From: an uncultured Senegalimassilia sp.
GTDB lineage: Bacteria > Actinomycetota > Coriobacteriia > Coriobacteriales > Eggerthellaceae
NCBI GenBank assembly: GCA_934630815.1
Contig: CAKTWI010000006.1
Span: 24,425-88,424 of the forward strand
Direction of reading: 5' to 3'
DNA: 64,000 nucleotides
Part shown: positions 17,123-25,948 of the stretch, piece after piece
How the letters are laid out: the number at the start of each line of letters is the position of its first letter
Position numbering within the stretch: the first letter of the stretch is position 1
Program-made: the position numbers and the translations under genes
Notes under the pieces: model-generated
Told to the model about the DNA's origin: nothing
The model's database searches: none
Seen by the model: only the letters and a program-made list of their open reading frames with translations

Positions 17123-18838
17123 CTACTCCACGCCGCAGACGTGCTTGGCGGCGATGCGGGCGAACGTGGCCGTGCGGCCGGCGTTGATGCCCGTGAAGTT
17201 GCTCGGATAGTTGTGCGGGTAGAATCCGCCCTGGTCGTTGCCGCAAACGTATAGGCCCTCGACAACGCTGCCGTCCTCGCGCACGGGCTGGCTGTTCACG
17301 TTCGTGATGATGCCGTGCATGGTGGCCAGCATGGTGCCGGCGATGCGCGCCGCGTAGAACGGCGGCTGCGTCACGGAGCTCATGCGGTACATCGGCTTGC
17401 CGAAGTCCACGTCCTCGCCCTGCTCGTACAGCTTGTTGTAGCGCTCGACCGTGGCCAGGAACGTCTTCTTCTCCTCGCCGGTGAAGCCCATGACGTCGGC
17501 CAGCCCCTCAAGCGTGTCGGCCTTCTTCAGCACGCCCTTCTCCAGCGCCGGGCCGATCCAGAAGTTGTCGAGGTTGTCCTTGCCGACCGCCTCAAGGCTG
17601 TACACGTCGGCGTTGAACGCGGTCCCCGACGGTGCCGGCACGATGCGCGAGCAGCCGCAGGTGTCGAAACGCTCGGCGTCCTCGTAGTACTTGCCGTCGA
17701 ACACCTCCCAGCTGTAGTGGCCGGGCTGGTTGCAGCCCATGGCGTAGCTCATGGGATAGCACTGGTCCTCGTTCATGAAGCGCTCGCCGCGCGTGTTCAC
17801 GTGCAGGTAGGGTTGGCTTCCCATGATGAACAGCTCGCCGTTGTAGGGCTTGCCGAACGTGGTGTCGTCGGTCATGCCGCCGCGGTTCCAGATCATCGAG
17901 CCGCCGCCGGCCTCAAGCTGGCCGCCGGCCCACAGGGCCATTTTGATGCCCTGGCCCTTCTCGCACGTGGCGCTGCCGGTGACGCACCAGTCGGTCACGC
18001 CGGGCTGCAGGGCCTCGAGCATCTCGTCGTTGGCGCCGTAACCGCCGGTGCACAGGATGACGCCCTTCGTCACGTTGATCTTGATGTAGCTGCCGTCGGC
18101 CTGCGTGGCGTACACGCCGGTCACGCGGCCGTCGGCGTCCTGGATCAGCTGCTCGGCGGGCGTGAGGAACTTGATCTCGCCGTCCAGGCCCTCGAACACC
18201 TGCTGCAGCATTTTAACGTGCATGTAGGCGGTGTAGTTCGGGCCGTCGGGGTTGTATTCGCCCAGGCAGGGGTTGTAGCACATGGCGGGGTAGTAGGCGT
18301 GCTCGTCGTCGGGCTTGTGCCATTCGAATGGGAACACCATTCCCAGCGGCGCCAACGTCTCGGCCATCCACTCGATCATCTCGCCGGACTTCTCGGCCCA
18401 GGTGCGGTACAGCGGCGGGTTGATGTCGCCGGACTGCGTCTGGCTGGCGTAGTTGATGAGCTTCGCCACGTCCTCGGTGTGCTCGCCGGCCAGCTTGGAG
18501 TTCAGCGCGCCGATGGCCTCGCGTGCGCATGCCAGGCCGTTGGACGCCTCCAGAACGATGACCTTCGCGCCCGCCTGCGCCGCGGTGGTGGCGGCCACCA
18601 TGCCGCCGTTGCCGGCGCCGACCACGACCACGTCGGCGTCGAAGGTCTCGGCGACCTTCTGCGGGACGGCCGGCTTCTCGCACCAATCGGCCTTCTTGGC
18701 GGCTTCCTGGCGCTCCAGGTCTTCCTTCGTGGTCACGGCAGGGGCGCCGCAACCCGTCAGCGCGCCGGCGGCAGCCAGGGCGCCTGCTGCGCCGAAGCCG
18801 GTGAGGAAGCTTCGGCGGCTTAACGTCTTATTGCTCAT
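17123..18838 (-). CDS. Tat-exported FAD-dependent fumarate-reductase-like flavoprotein
   Basis: The 571-residue protein starts at ATG 18838 with AGGAGC upstream. It has a twin-arginine signal SRRSFLTGF and a hydrophobic segment ending in a lipobox-like LTGCGA, so it is likely exported folded and perhaps lipid-anchored. The FAD-binding motif VVVVGAGNGGMVAATTAAQAG lies near residues 70-90. The C-terminus has GLYVCGNDQGGFYPHNYPS and GRTATFARIAA. By family it reduces an unsaturated substrate with electrons handed on by the cytochrome encoded just upstream (20 bp gap, same strand). The substrate is unknown. These flavoproteins are strongly expanded in Eggerthellaceae, with roles in fumarate, urocanate, cinnamate-like and drug reduction. 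A truncated relative opens the window. Confidence 0.9.
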   Translation of the reverse strand: MSNKTLSRRSFLTGFGAAGALAAAGALTGCGAPAVTTKEDLERQEAAKKADWCEKPAVPQKVAETFDADVVVVGAGNGGMVAATTAAQAGAKVIVLEASNGLACAREAIGALNSKLAGEHTEDVAKLINYASQTQSGDINPPLYRTWAEKSGEMIEWMAETLAPLGMVFPFEWHKPDDEHAYYPAMCYNPCLGEYNPDGPNYTAYMHVKMLQQVFEGLDGEIKFLTPAEQLIQDADGRVTGVYATQADGSYIKINVTKGVILCTGGYGANDEMLEALQPGVTDWCVTGSATCEKGQGIKMALWAGGQLEAGGGSMIWNRGGMTDDTTFGKPYNGELFIMGSQPYLHVNTRGERFMNEDQCYPMSYAMGCNQPGHYSWEVFDGKYYEDAERFDTCGCSRIVPAPSGTAFNADVYSLEAVGKDNLDNFWIGPALEKGVLKKADTLEGLADVMGFTGEEKKTFLATVERYNKLYEQGEDVDFGKPMYRMSSVTQPPFYAARIAGTMLATMHGIITNVNSQPVREDGSVVEGLYVCGNDQGGFYPHNYPSNFTGINAGRTATFARIAAKHVCGVE

Positions 18839-18858
18839 ATGGTTGCTCCTGTTTCGCG

Positions 18859-19557
18859 TTAGGCCTGGTTGGGAAGAAGTTTCGCTTCTTGGGCGGAAAT
18901 CCAGCCCTCGGGGACCTGCATGTCGGCGTGGCACTGCGTGCAGGTAAGCACGCTGGCGCGGTGCGCCTTGTGGCAATCGGTGCAGGCCTGCTGGCCGTGC
19001 TGCCAGGAATGCGGGTTGCGGATCCTGATGGCGGGGTTGTCAGTCTTGACCTCGGTCATGGCGGTCAGGTCCTCGCGCGTCATGTTGTGGCAGTCTTTGT
19101 TCAGGCAGAACTGGTCGCCCTGGACGCCGCGCGCCTCGGTCAGCTGGTCGGTGTTGCGCTCGGTGAGCACGCCGTCGGGGTTGCCGTCGGTGGCCACCAG
19201 GGTGTAGTTGCCACCGAGCCATTCCATGCCCTCGTTGATCTGCTCGCTCATGACGGGCTGATGGCAGGTCAGGCAGTCGGCGTCGCTGCTGTTGGTGCGG
19301 TGCACGGCGGACAGCATGCCGGACGCGTCGGCCACGGGGTTGCCCCACTTGTCGGTTGCGGGTTGCCCGGGCGTCGCCTCGTAGGTTTCCAGGTAGCCGT
19401 CCATCGGCGTGTGGCAGATGGCGTTGCAGAAGCTGGGCTGCTCGTGCCAGACGAACGCCCCGATCGCGGCCACCACCACGACGACCGCGATAACGCCGCC
19501 CACGATGGCCCCACGCCGCGCGCGCTTCGGCGCAGGCGCATTCTCGTTCTCGCTCAC
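18859..19557 (-). CDS. NapC/NrfH-like membrane multiheme cytochrome c
   Basis: The 232-residue protein has a short basic N-terminus and one membrane span (about residues 16-37). Five heme-attachment candidates follow: CNAICH at 44-49, CLTCH, CLNKDCH, CTDCH and CTQCH. Only three are standard CXXCH; the first is CX3CH and followed by TPM, and the third is CX4CH. By family, it oxidises menaquinol and passes electrons to an extracytoplasmic reductase, here the flavoprotein encoded 20 bp downstream. It is first in that two-gene operon. About 230 bp separates it from the sensor kinase gene upstream on the same strand. Confidence 0.88.
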   Translation of the reverse strand: MSENENAPAPKRARRGAIVGGVIAVVVVVAAIGAFVWHEQPSFCNAICHTPMDGYLETYEATPGQPATDKWGNPVADASGMLSAVHRTNSSDADCLTCHQPVMSEQINEGMEWLGGNYTLVATDGNPDGVLTERNTDQLTEARGVQGDQFCLNKDCHNMTREDLTAMTEVKTDNPAIRIRNPHSWQHGQQACTDCHKAHRASVLTCTQCHADMQVPEGWISAQEAKLLPNQA

Positions 19558-19790
19558 ATGTTCTCCTCTCCTTGAGTTCCTTTTCTCTTGCTACGTGCGA
19601 GCAGGGAAAAGAATAGGGAAAACCCCAAGGAGAAAGAATCGCATGGAGTAGGGTATATCAACGTTTCCGCAGGTGAGAAAGGTGGCGAAGAGGGGTAGGG
19701 TAGGCGGCTGAGGGGGCGCCGATCGCGGGGGCTGCAAGCTGGCGTGCTCGGGCTCGTGGACGTCCGACGGGGGCCGGCGAAGCCCCCGCG

Positions 19791-22616
19791 CTACCTCACC
19801 CTATACTTCCCCAACGTCTCCTTCAGCTTCTCCAACTCGATCGGCTTGGACAGGTGGTCGTTCATGCCGGACTCTTTGGCGCGCGCTACGTCCTCGACGA
19901 AGGCGTTGGCGGTCATGGCGATGATGGGCACGTCGGCGGCGTCGGGCTTGTCGCACAGGCGGATGGCGCGCGTGGCCTCGTAGCCGTTCATCTCGGGCAT
20001 CATGACGTCCATGAGGATGGCGTCGAACGCGCCGGCGGGCTTGGCCTGGAACAGCTCGAGCGCCTCCTTGCCGTTGGCGGCGGTGGTGACCAGCGCGCCG
20101 TCGTTTTCCAGCAGCGTCTGGGCGATCTCGGTGTTCAGCTCGTTGTCCTCGACCAGCAGGATGCTCATGCCGCAAATGTCGCATTCCTCGGCGCCGGGCT
20201 CCGCTTCCGCAGCCTTCTCGGGCGTGCGGTTGATCACGAACGGCAGGTCCACGGTGAACGTGGTGCCCTGGCCGAGCACGCTGGCCACCGAGATGGCGCC
20301 GCCCATGTTCTTCACGAGCGCCTTCACGATGGGCATGCCCATGCCCGTGCCCTGGTAGTTGCTGCGCGCGTCGTCGTTGGCCTGCGCGAACGGCTCGAAC
20401 AGGTGCTTGAGGAACTCCGGCGACATGCCGATGCCCGTGTCGCTGATGACGAAGCGGTAGACGACCTTGTCCCCGACCAGGTCCATCTGCTCGGCCGAGC
20501 AGTGCACGGTGCCGCCGGGTTTGTTGTACTTGATGCAGTTCTCCACCAGGTTCAGGAGCACGCGGCGCACGTGCAGGGGGCTGCCGTACACGTCGGGGTA
20601 GGCGAAGGTGTCCGGGCCGCTGGTGGTCAGCGTGACGTCGCGGCTGTTGGCGCGGATCTCCCCCAGCACGAAGATGTCGCGGCACAGGTCCGTCAGGTTG
20701 AACGGTACGTTCTCAAGCACCACGGCGTGGTCCTCGATCTTGCTCATCTCCAGGATGTCGTTGATCAGCGTGAGTAGGTGGTTGGCCGCCACCTTGGCCT
20801 TCGCACGGTTCTCGGCGTTCGCCTCCGCGTCGTCGGGATGCTGCCCGTTGAGCTCCAAAAGCCCCAAGATGCCGTTGAGCGGTGTACGGATGTCGTGGCT
20901 CATGCGGGAAAGGAACGCGGTTTTCGCGGCGCTGGCCTCCTGCGCCCTGCGTTGCGCCTCGCGCGCGCTGTGCAGCGCCCACGCAAGGATGGCGATCGTG
21001 CCCACAAGCAGCGCGCCGATGCCCGTGAAGATGGCCACGCGGTTGTGCTCGACGAACTGGGCGAACTCGGATTGCCCGTCGGAATAGGAATAATGCGAAT
21101 ACGCGCTTGCCGCGATGTCGTCGGTGGCGCTGACGATGCCCTTGTTCACGATGCTGAGCAGCTGCGCGTCGCCTTGCCGCATCCAGCAGGCCAGCCCGAT
21201 GCTTCTGGGAATCTCGGAGGTGACCAGGCTGCCCAGATCGACCTGGTCGCGCAGCGTGTCAAGCCCGGTGACGGTCATGATCAGGCACGTTGCCTTGCCC
21301 GCCTTGATGGCGTCGATGCACGCATGGGCGTCGGGGTATTGCGTGATGGTGGCATCGGGGTAGCGCGCCTGCAGGTCGATGTCGTCCAGCAGCGAACGGT
21401 CGTGGAATGCGATGTTCTTCAACGCGTCGTCAAGGTTGCCGCCCGTGTAGATGGCCACAAGCGAGGTGGTGGTCATGATCGACGACTGGATGAACCCCGC
21501 CTGCTCGGCAAGCCAATAGTCCTTGTTGACGGGCATGGCCACATCGATGCCGCCGTCGCGCAGCGCGCGGGTAAGCTCCTCGTTCGACTCGAACGGCACG
21601 GCGTTCACCGTGATGCCGTACCGCTCTTCCAGCGTGCTGACCAGGGCGGAAAGCGAGCCCTCGATCTGCCCGTCCTGGCCCTTGTTGGAGAACGGCAGCA
21701 GGTTGTCAAGGTACCCCACGGTGATGGCGTTGCCGTGGCCGGCAAGCCAGGCGTTCTCGCCGCCTGTCAGCGCCGACGAGCCGCTGTTGCGCGTGGAATA
21801 GCGGGCCTTCACCTCGTCGTTGTAGCGCGGGTTGGTGCTTCTGAGCATGGTCATGGCCGCGTTGATGTCGTCCATGAGGTCCTGGCGCGCTTTGGGCACG
21901 GCGAAGTAGTAGTTGCTCTCGCCCACGGAGAACACGGGCATGGCGTCGCTTGACGAGGTGGTGTCGTTCATGATGACGGCGTCGACTTCACCCGAGGAAA
22001 GCGCGTCGAACAGCTCGTTGCCGCTGCTGTAATACCGATAGTCGCAGGTGATGCCCTGGTTCTCGATCCATTGCCGGCCCACTTCGGTTTGCACGACGCC
22101 GGGGTTGGCGCCGATGGTCAGACCGTCGAGCGCGGCGGGATCGCCCGCCGCCAGCGCGTCGTTGGCTGGTTTTGCGTAGATGTAATAGTGCTCCATGCCC
22201 TGAGGGTTCGACGAGAACAGCAGCTTCTCGGCGCGCTCGGAGGTGTAGGAGATGTTGGGCAGCAGGTCGATCTCGCCGTTCTCCAGCTTCTGGATAAGCT
22301 CGGGGAAGGTGCCGGTGACGTACTCGTATTTCCAGCCGGGGGTGTAGTAGGACAGCGTTTGCAGGTACTCGTAGCCCCAGCCGGACAGGTACTCGCCGGG
22401 CGTGCCGGTTTGGAACCCTTGGTTGTTCAGCAGCCAGCCCACGCGCACGGTCTTGACCGCGGGGGATTCGAATTGCGAAGAGGTGTCAGGGGCCTGCTCC
22501 TGGGCGGAAGCCAGGCCAAGCGGCGCCAGCGAGACGCAGGTGGCGGCCAGTACCGCGCTCAGCGCAAGCGCGGCGGCGCGTCGGCCAACGGCGCGGAGCG
22601 TGTACGAGTGTTTCAA
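19791..22616 (-). CDS. Hybrid sensor histidine kinase with two periplasmic solute-binding domains
   Basis: Starting from TTG 22616 (GGGGGAG seven bases upstream), the protein has 941 residues. It has a signal sequence ending near ASAQEQA, then two SBP_bac_3-like modules in tandem (about residues 45-280 and 290-510) and a membrane span near 525-550 (VAIFTGIGALLVGTIAILAW). Next comes a HisKA dimerisation domain with phospho-acceptor H574 in MSHDIRTPLNG, a HATPase domain (NLVENCIKYN, DTGIGMS, GTGMGMPIV) and a C-terminal receiver (LLVEDNELN, LMDVMMPEMNG with the Asp, HLSKPIE). It resembles the BvgS/EvgS group. The attached receiver has no output domain, so it needs a partner that is not in this window. 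Ligand unknown. A longer ATG start at 22724 has no signal-peptide logic. Confidence 0.88.
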   Translation of the reverse strand: MKHSYTLRAVGRRAAALALSAVLAATCVSLAPLGLASAQEQAPDTSSQFESPAVKTVRVGWLLNNQGFQTGTPGEYLSGWGYEYLQTLSYYTPGWKYEYVTGTFPELIQKLENGEIDLLPNISYTSERAEKLLFSSNPQGMEHYYIYAKPANDALAAGDPAALDGLTIGANPGVVQTEVGRQWIENQGITCDYRYYSSGNELFDALSSGEVDAVIMNDTTSSSDAMPVFSVGESNYYFAVPKARQDLMDDINAAMTMLRSTNPRYNDEVKARYSTRNSGSSALTGGENAWLAGHGNAITVGYLDNLLPFSNKGQDGQIEGSLSALVSTLEERYGITVNAVPFESNEELTRALRDGGIDVAMPVNKDYWLAEQAGFIQSSIMTTTSLVAIYTGGNLDDALKNIAFHDRSLLDDIDLQARYPDATITQYPDAHACIDAIKAGKATCLIMTVTGLDTLRDQVDLGSLVTSEIPRSIGLACWMRQGDAQLLSIVNKGIVSATDDIAASAYSHYSYSDGQSEFAQFVEHNRVAIFTGIGALLVGTIAILAWALHSAREAQRRAQEASAAKTAFLSRMSHDIRTPLNGILGLLELNGQHPDDAEANAENRAKAKVAANHLLTLINDILEMSKIEDHAVVLENVPFNLTDLCRDIFVLGEIRANSRDVTLTTSGPDTFAYPDVYGSPLHVRRVLLNLVENCIKYNKPGGTVHCSAEQMDLVGDKVVYRFVISDTGIGMSPEFLKHLFEPFAQANDDARSNYQGTGMGMPIVKALVKNMGGAISVASVLGQGTTFTVDLPFVINRTPEKAAEAEPGAEECDICGMSILLVEDNELNTEIAQTLLENDGALVTTAANGKEALELFQAKPAGAFDAILMDVMMPEMNGYEATRAIRLCDKPDAADVPIIAMTANAFVEDVARAKESGMNDHLSKPIELEKLKETLGKYRVR

Positions 22617-23288
22617 GACGGTCTCCCCCAAATGATAAGCATAGAAGCAATGCACATGCGATTCTAGCAGATGAACGGGCGAACGCGAGGGGAGCGGCCC
22701 CAGCAAAGGCCGCGCAAATAGCAAGCCACATGCCGGGGCCTCCCCAAGCGGGCTGCGGGCGAACGCGCGCCCACACCATCAGGCGAAACGCGAAGAACGT
22801 CGGCGGGGGATAAGCGAAAGCGCAGTCAGTGAGCAGCTCCCGGGGGCGTCCTGCGCCCGCTGTGGAACGGCACTCACAAAGACCCACATAAAACCGCGCT
22901 TATTGCAGAAACCTGCGCTCTCGGAACATCGCATGCGAAGATGTAGGGGGCATAACAACAATTTTACAACACGTTATTTATTCTCGTGTATTATTGCGAG
23001 ATGGAAAACAAGCCAATGGACCGTTTTCCGCACCATGTCGGGGCCACCGCATCGCAAAAGATGTCGTGCCACCGACATTGCGGCGAAACCTCATCAGCAC
23101 GTTTTCCGAAGGCCGGCACGCCTTGTGCGCGGCGGCCTGCACCATACCAGGGTGTCCTGAACAGCATCGCGTTTGATGTTCGTTGGCGCCAGGGGAATGA
23201 ATGCGTTTTCCAACAGCCACCTGCCGCACCATGGCGGGCTGGCGCAGCCATCCCAAAATTCAGGAAGCCAAGCGGAAAGGGGCGGCCC
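22617..23288 (+). promoter_or_regulatory. Long leader of the glycan operon
   Basis: No supported gene lies in these 670 bp, although the frame of the next gene is open back to 22986. An AT-rich patch at 22950-22995 contains TATTAT at 22989-22994, with TTTACA twenty bases upstream, a plausible though poorly spaced promoter for the rightward cluster. About 290 nt would then be an untranslated leader. NusG-family LoaP proteins act on leader RNA hairpins of glycan operons, so regulatory RNA may be present here; I could not pick a specific hairpin. Confidence 0.35.
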
Positions 23289-23825
23289 GTGTGGTACGTC
23301 GTGCAAGTTGAGACCGGCCGCGAGAAGACGGCATGCGACGACATCAAGCAGGCAGCCGACGACGTGCTGGACGAATGCTTCGTCCCGCAGTACCTGACCG
23401 GTAAAAGGCGACCCGATGGCACCTGGATACCTTCGAAGGAGCGCTTGTTCCCCGGCTACCTGATTTGCGTGACGTCGCAGGTAGACGAGCTGGCCGACAA
23501 GCTGCGCCGCGTGAGAAGCCTCACCAAGATCCTGGGAAACGACAACGCATTCATCCCCCTGACCGAAGACGAACAAGCATGGGTGCAAAAGGTCACCCAA
23601 AAAGACCAGCGAACTGTCGGAGAATCCGTGGGCTACATGGAAGACGGCAAGCTGGTGATCGTGGAGGGCCCGCTTAAGGGCAGGGAAGACTGGGTGCGCA
23701 AGGTGAACCATCGCAAACGCCTAGCGTATCTGGAAATGCCGATGGGCGGCCGCACCGTGCGAGCCCAAGCAGGCCTGCAAATAGTAAGCAAAGCCCAAGG
23801 CAAGCTTTTGGATAGGGAAAAGTGA
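23289..23825 (+). CDS. NusG-like antiterminator (LoaP/RfaH type)
   Basis: Starting at GTG 23289, seven bases after AAAGGGG, the protein has 178 residues. It begins VWYVVQVETGREKTA, the NGN domain of NusG-family proteins. RLFPGYLIC is the usual central motif. The C-terminal KOW segment has VGYMEDGKLVIVEGPLKG and ends near residue 178. It is the first gene of a polysaccharide cluster, which matches specialised NusG paralogues that keep RNA polymerase going through long glycan operons. The in-frame extension upstream to 22986 is Cys- and His-rich and low in similarity to NusG; I reject it. Confidence 0.85.
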   Translation: MWYVVQVETGREKTACDDIKQAADDVLDECFVPQYLTGKRRPDGTWIPSKERLFPGYLICVTSQVDELADKLRRVRSLTKILGNDNAFIPLTEDEQAWVQKVTQKDQRTVGESVGYMEDGKLVIVEGPLKGREDWVRKVNHRKRLAYLEMPMGGRTVRAQAGLQIVSKAQGKLLDREK

Positions 23826-23929
23826 ACGACAGCAGCGTGAAAAGGGAATTCGGAACAACGATGCAAATGCTGAAGACGGGCGCAACGGCGTCGTTGGAGG
23901 CGCCCGTAGACGGGGTGGCGCATTCGTAA
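23822..23929 (+). CDS. Possible small coupled ORF
   Basis: A 35-codon frame runs from GTG 23822, overlapping the NusG-like stop, to TAA 23927-23929, which overlaps the next start as TAATG. An internal ATG near 23861 follows AAGGGAA and would give 22 residues. The two end-to-end overlaps suggest translational coupling rather than a function of the peptide. I do not recognise it. Confidence 0.3.
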   Translation: MNDSSVKREFGTTMQMLKTGATASLEAPVDGVAHS

Positions 23930-24771
23930 TGACCGGGGAAGCTACAGCTGCAAAGGAATCGACGGGGGGACGCAGGGAACAATGCAAAATCGTGGCCATG
24001 CCGGAAACCTCGCCGGACAGCAAAACCTCGACCAGCCACAAGACCGTGCGTAGCGGCGCCATCTACGATTTCGACATGCAAGAGCGTCGTCGTGAAAGCC
24101 TTGAGCGCGCCGAGAGGCTGAAGGCGGAACTGGGGGACGAACCCATAACGGGGACCGATGACCGGATCGCCTACCGCTTCGTGAAGCGCGTCTTCGACTT
24201 CGCGTTCAGCGCGGCGGTTCTAATACTGCTGAGCTGGCTGTTCGTCATCATCGCCATCTTGGTGAAGGTCGACGACCCCAAGGGCCCCGTGTTCTTCAAG
24301 CAGACGCGCGTGGGCAAAAACGGCCGCGAGTTCGAGATGCTGAAGTTCCGCAGCATGTGCGTGGACGCCGAGGAGAAACTGGCAGACCTCAAAGAACTCA
24401 ACGAGAAGACCGGCCCGGTGTTCAAGATCGCCGAAGACCCGCGCATCACGCGAGTTGGCAAGGTGCTGCGCAAGCTGAGCCTTGACGAGCTGCCGCAGTT
24501 CATCAACGTGCTCCGCTCGGACATGAGCGTCGTGGGCCCGCGCCCCGCGCTGCCGAACGAGGTAGCAACCTACAACGACTACCAGCGCCAAAGGCTGCTG
24601 GTGAAGCCGGGCATGACCTGCTACTGGCAAACCCGTCGCAACCGCGACTCCATAACCTTCGACGAGTGGGTCGATTTGGACCTGCTCTACATCAAGAAAT
24701 GCTCCGCCTGGAGCGATTTTAAGTTGATTGTTCAGACTGTTGGCGTGGTACTGACCGCGCAAGGGAGCTGA
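23929..24771 (+). CDS. Initiating sugar-phosphate transferase (polyprenyl glycosylphosphotransferase)
   Basis: The 280-residue protein has an unstructured N-terminus of about 75 residues and one membrane helix (AAVLILLSWLFVIIAILVK). The catalytic domain of the bacterial sugar transferase family follows: GPVFFKQTRVGKNG, FEMLKFRSMC, KLSLDELPQFINVL and MSVVGPRPALP. It transfers a hexose-1-phosphate from a nucleotide sugar to undecaprenyl phosphate, the first step of repeat-unit assembly, at the inner face of the membrane. It lacks the extra N-terminal spans of full WbaP, so it is the short (PglC/WecP-like core) type. The start at 23929 is chosen for the TAATG overlap; ATG 23998 is an alternative. 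Confidence 0.88.
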   Translation: MTGEATAAKESTGGRREQCKIVAMPETSPDSKTSTSHKTVRSGAIYDFDMQERRRESLERAERLKAELGDEPITGTDDRIAYRFVKRVFDFAFSAAVLILLSWLFVIIAILVKVDDPKGPVFFKQTRVGKNGREFEMLKFRSMCVDAEEKLADLKELNEKTGPVFKIAEDPRITRVGKVLRKLSLDELPQFINVLRSDMSVVGPRPALPNEVATYNDYQRQRLLVKPGMTCYWQTRRNRDSITFDEWVDLDLLYIKKCSAWSDFKLIVQTVGVVLTAQGS

Positions 24772-24775
24772 TTGC

Positions 24776-25942
24776 GTGCAGCACGTGTTTATCGTTGGAT
24801 CGAAAGGAATACCTGCTAATTATGGTGGGTACGAGACGTTTGTAGAGAAACTCACTGAAAACCAGGTTTCTCCCTATATTAAGTACCACGTTGCGTGTGC
24901 CGTAGACTCTCCCGAAGAAGTAGGCGAGTTTGAACATAATGGAGCGCATTGTTTTAACGTGCTGCGCAGGCCTGTGGGTGCGGCGAAAGCTATCTTCTAT
25001 GATATTGATGCGCTGAAGTGGTGTATCGCCTATATCGAGAAGAATCACGTCGAACATCCCATCGTGTACGTGCTGGCGTGTCGCATCGGGCCTTTCTTCG
25101 GCAAGTACGTCAAGAAAATCCATGTCTTAGGTGGCGAGGTCTTCGTGAATCCCGATGGCCACGAGTGGAAGCGTGCCAAGTGGAGCGCGCCGGTTCGCAA
25201 ATACTGGAAGGTCTCGGAGCGGGGTATGGTTAAACACGCTGACCTTATGGTGTGCGACTCCAAGAACATCGAGAAGTACATCCAGAGCGAGTATATGGAC
25301 CTGAAGCCCAAGACGACGTTCATTGCTTATGGTGCTGACATCAAGCGCTCCTCGCTTGTCGACAACGACCCCAAGTTCACGGGTTGGCTTGCTGAGAAGG
25401 GCCTCGAACCCTTCGGCTACTACCTAGTAGTGGGGCGCTTCGTTCCCGAGAACAACTACGAGACTATGATTCGCGAGTTCATGGCGTCTGGCTCTAAGCG
25501 GGATTTTGCGCTCGTTACTGGTGTTGATGACGCGTTCCTGGCCGATCTTGAGCAGAAGACGCATTTTAAGGGTGACTCGCGTATCAAGTTTGTTGGGACG
25601 GTCTACGACCAGGAGTTATTGAAGAAGATTCGCGAGCAGGCATATGGGTATTTTCATGGCCACGAAGTGGGCGGTACCAATCCGAGCCTTCTTGAAGCGC
25701 TGGCATCTACTCGTTTGAATCTGCTCTTGGATGTGGGCTTTAATCGCGAGGTTGCAGAGAACTCCTCGCTGTATTGGACAAAAGAGAGTGGTGATCTCGC
25801 TTCACTTATTGAGCATGCTGATGTTATGGGCGAGAACGAAATCGATGTCTTGGACGAGGCTTCCGCAAGTGTTATTCGCGATCGCTATTCATGGCGATAT
25901 ATAACCGACACATATGAGGACCTGTTCCTCGGAAAGAAATAG
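24776..25942 (+). CDS. Glycosyltransferase, DUF1972/rhamnosyltransferase type
   Basis: The 388-residue GT-B enzyme starts at GTG 24776 after AAGGGAG. Its N-terminus reads VFIVGSKGIPANYGGYETFV, the hallmark of the DUF1972 glycosyltransferases that include Cps2T-type beta-1,4-rhamnosyltransferases. The C-terminal domain has the donor-binding segment (YYLVVGRFVPENNYE, then GTNPSLLEALAS). dTDP-rhamnose synthesis genes follow directly, so L-rhamnose transfer as the second sugar is a good guess. Base composition begins to drop in GC here compared with the preceding gene. Confidence 0.85.
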   Translation: MQHVFIVGSKGIPANYGGYETFVEKLTENQVSPYIKYHVACAVDSPEEVGEFEHNGAHCFNVLRRPVGAAKAIFYDIDALKWCIAYIEKNHVEHPIVYVLACRIGPFFGKYVKKIHVLGGEVFVNPDGHEWKRAKWSAPVRKYWKVSERGMVKHADLMVCDSKNIEKYIQSEYMDLKPKTTFIAYGADIKRSSLVDNDPKFTGWLAEKGLEPFGYYLVVGRFVPENNYETMIREFMASGSKRDFALVTGVDDAFLADLEQKTHFKGDSRIKFVGTVYDQELLKKIREQAYGYFHGHEVGGTNPSLLEALASTRLNLLLDVGFNREVAENSSLYWTKESGDLASLIEHADVMGENEIDVLDEASASVIRDRYSWRYITDTYEDLFLGKK

Positions 25943-25948
25943 GCAAAT

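Noticed and set aside
22986..23288. N-terminal extension of the NusG-like protein
   Set aside because: The extra 101 residues have no NusG similarity and odd composition, while GTG 23289 has a good ribosome site and starts right at the conserved domain.
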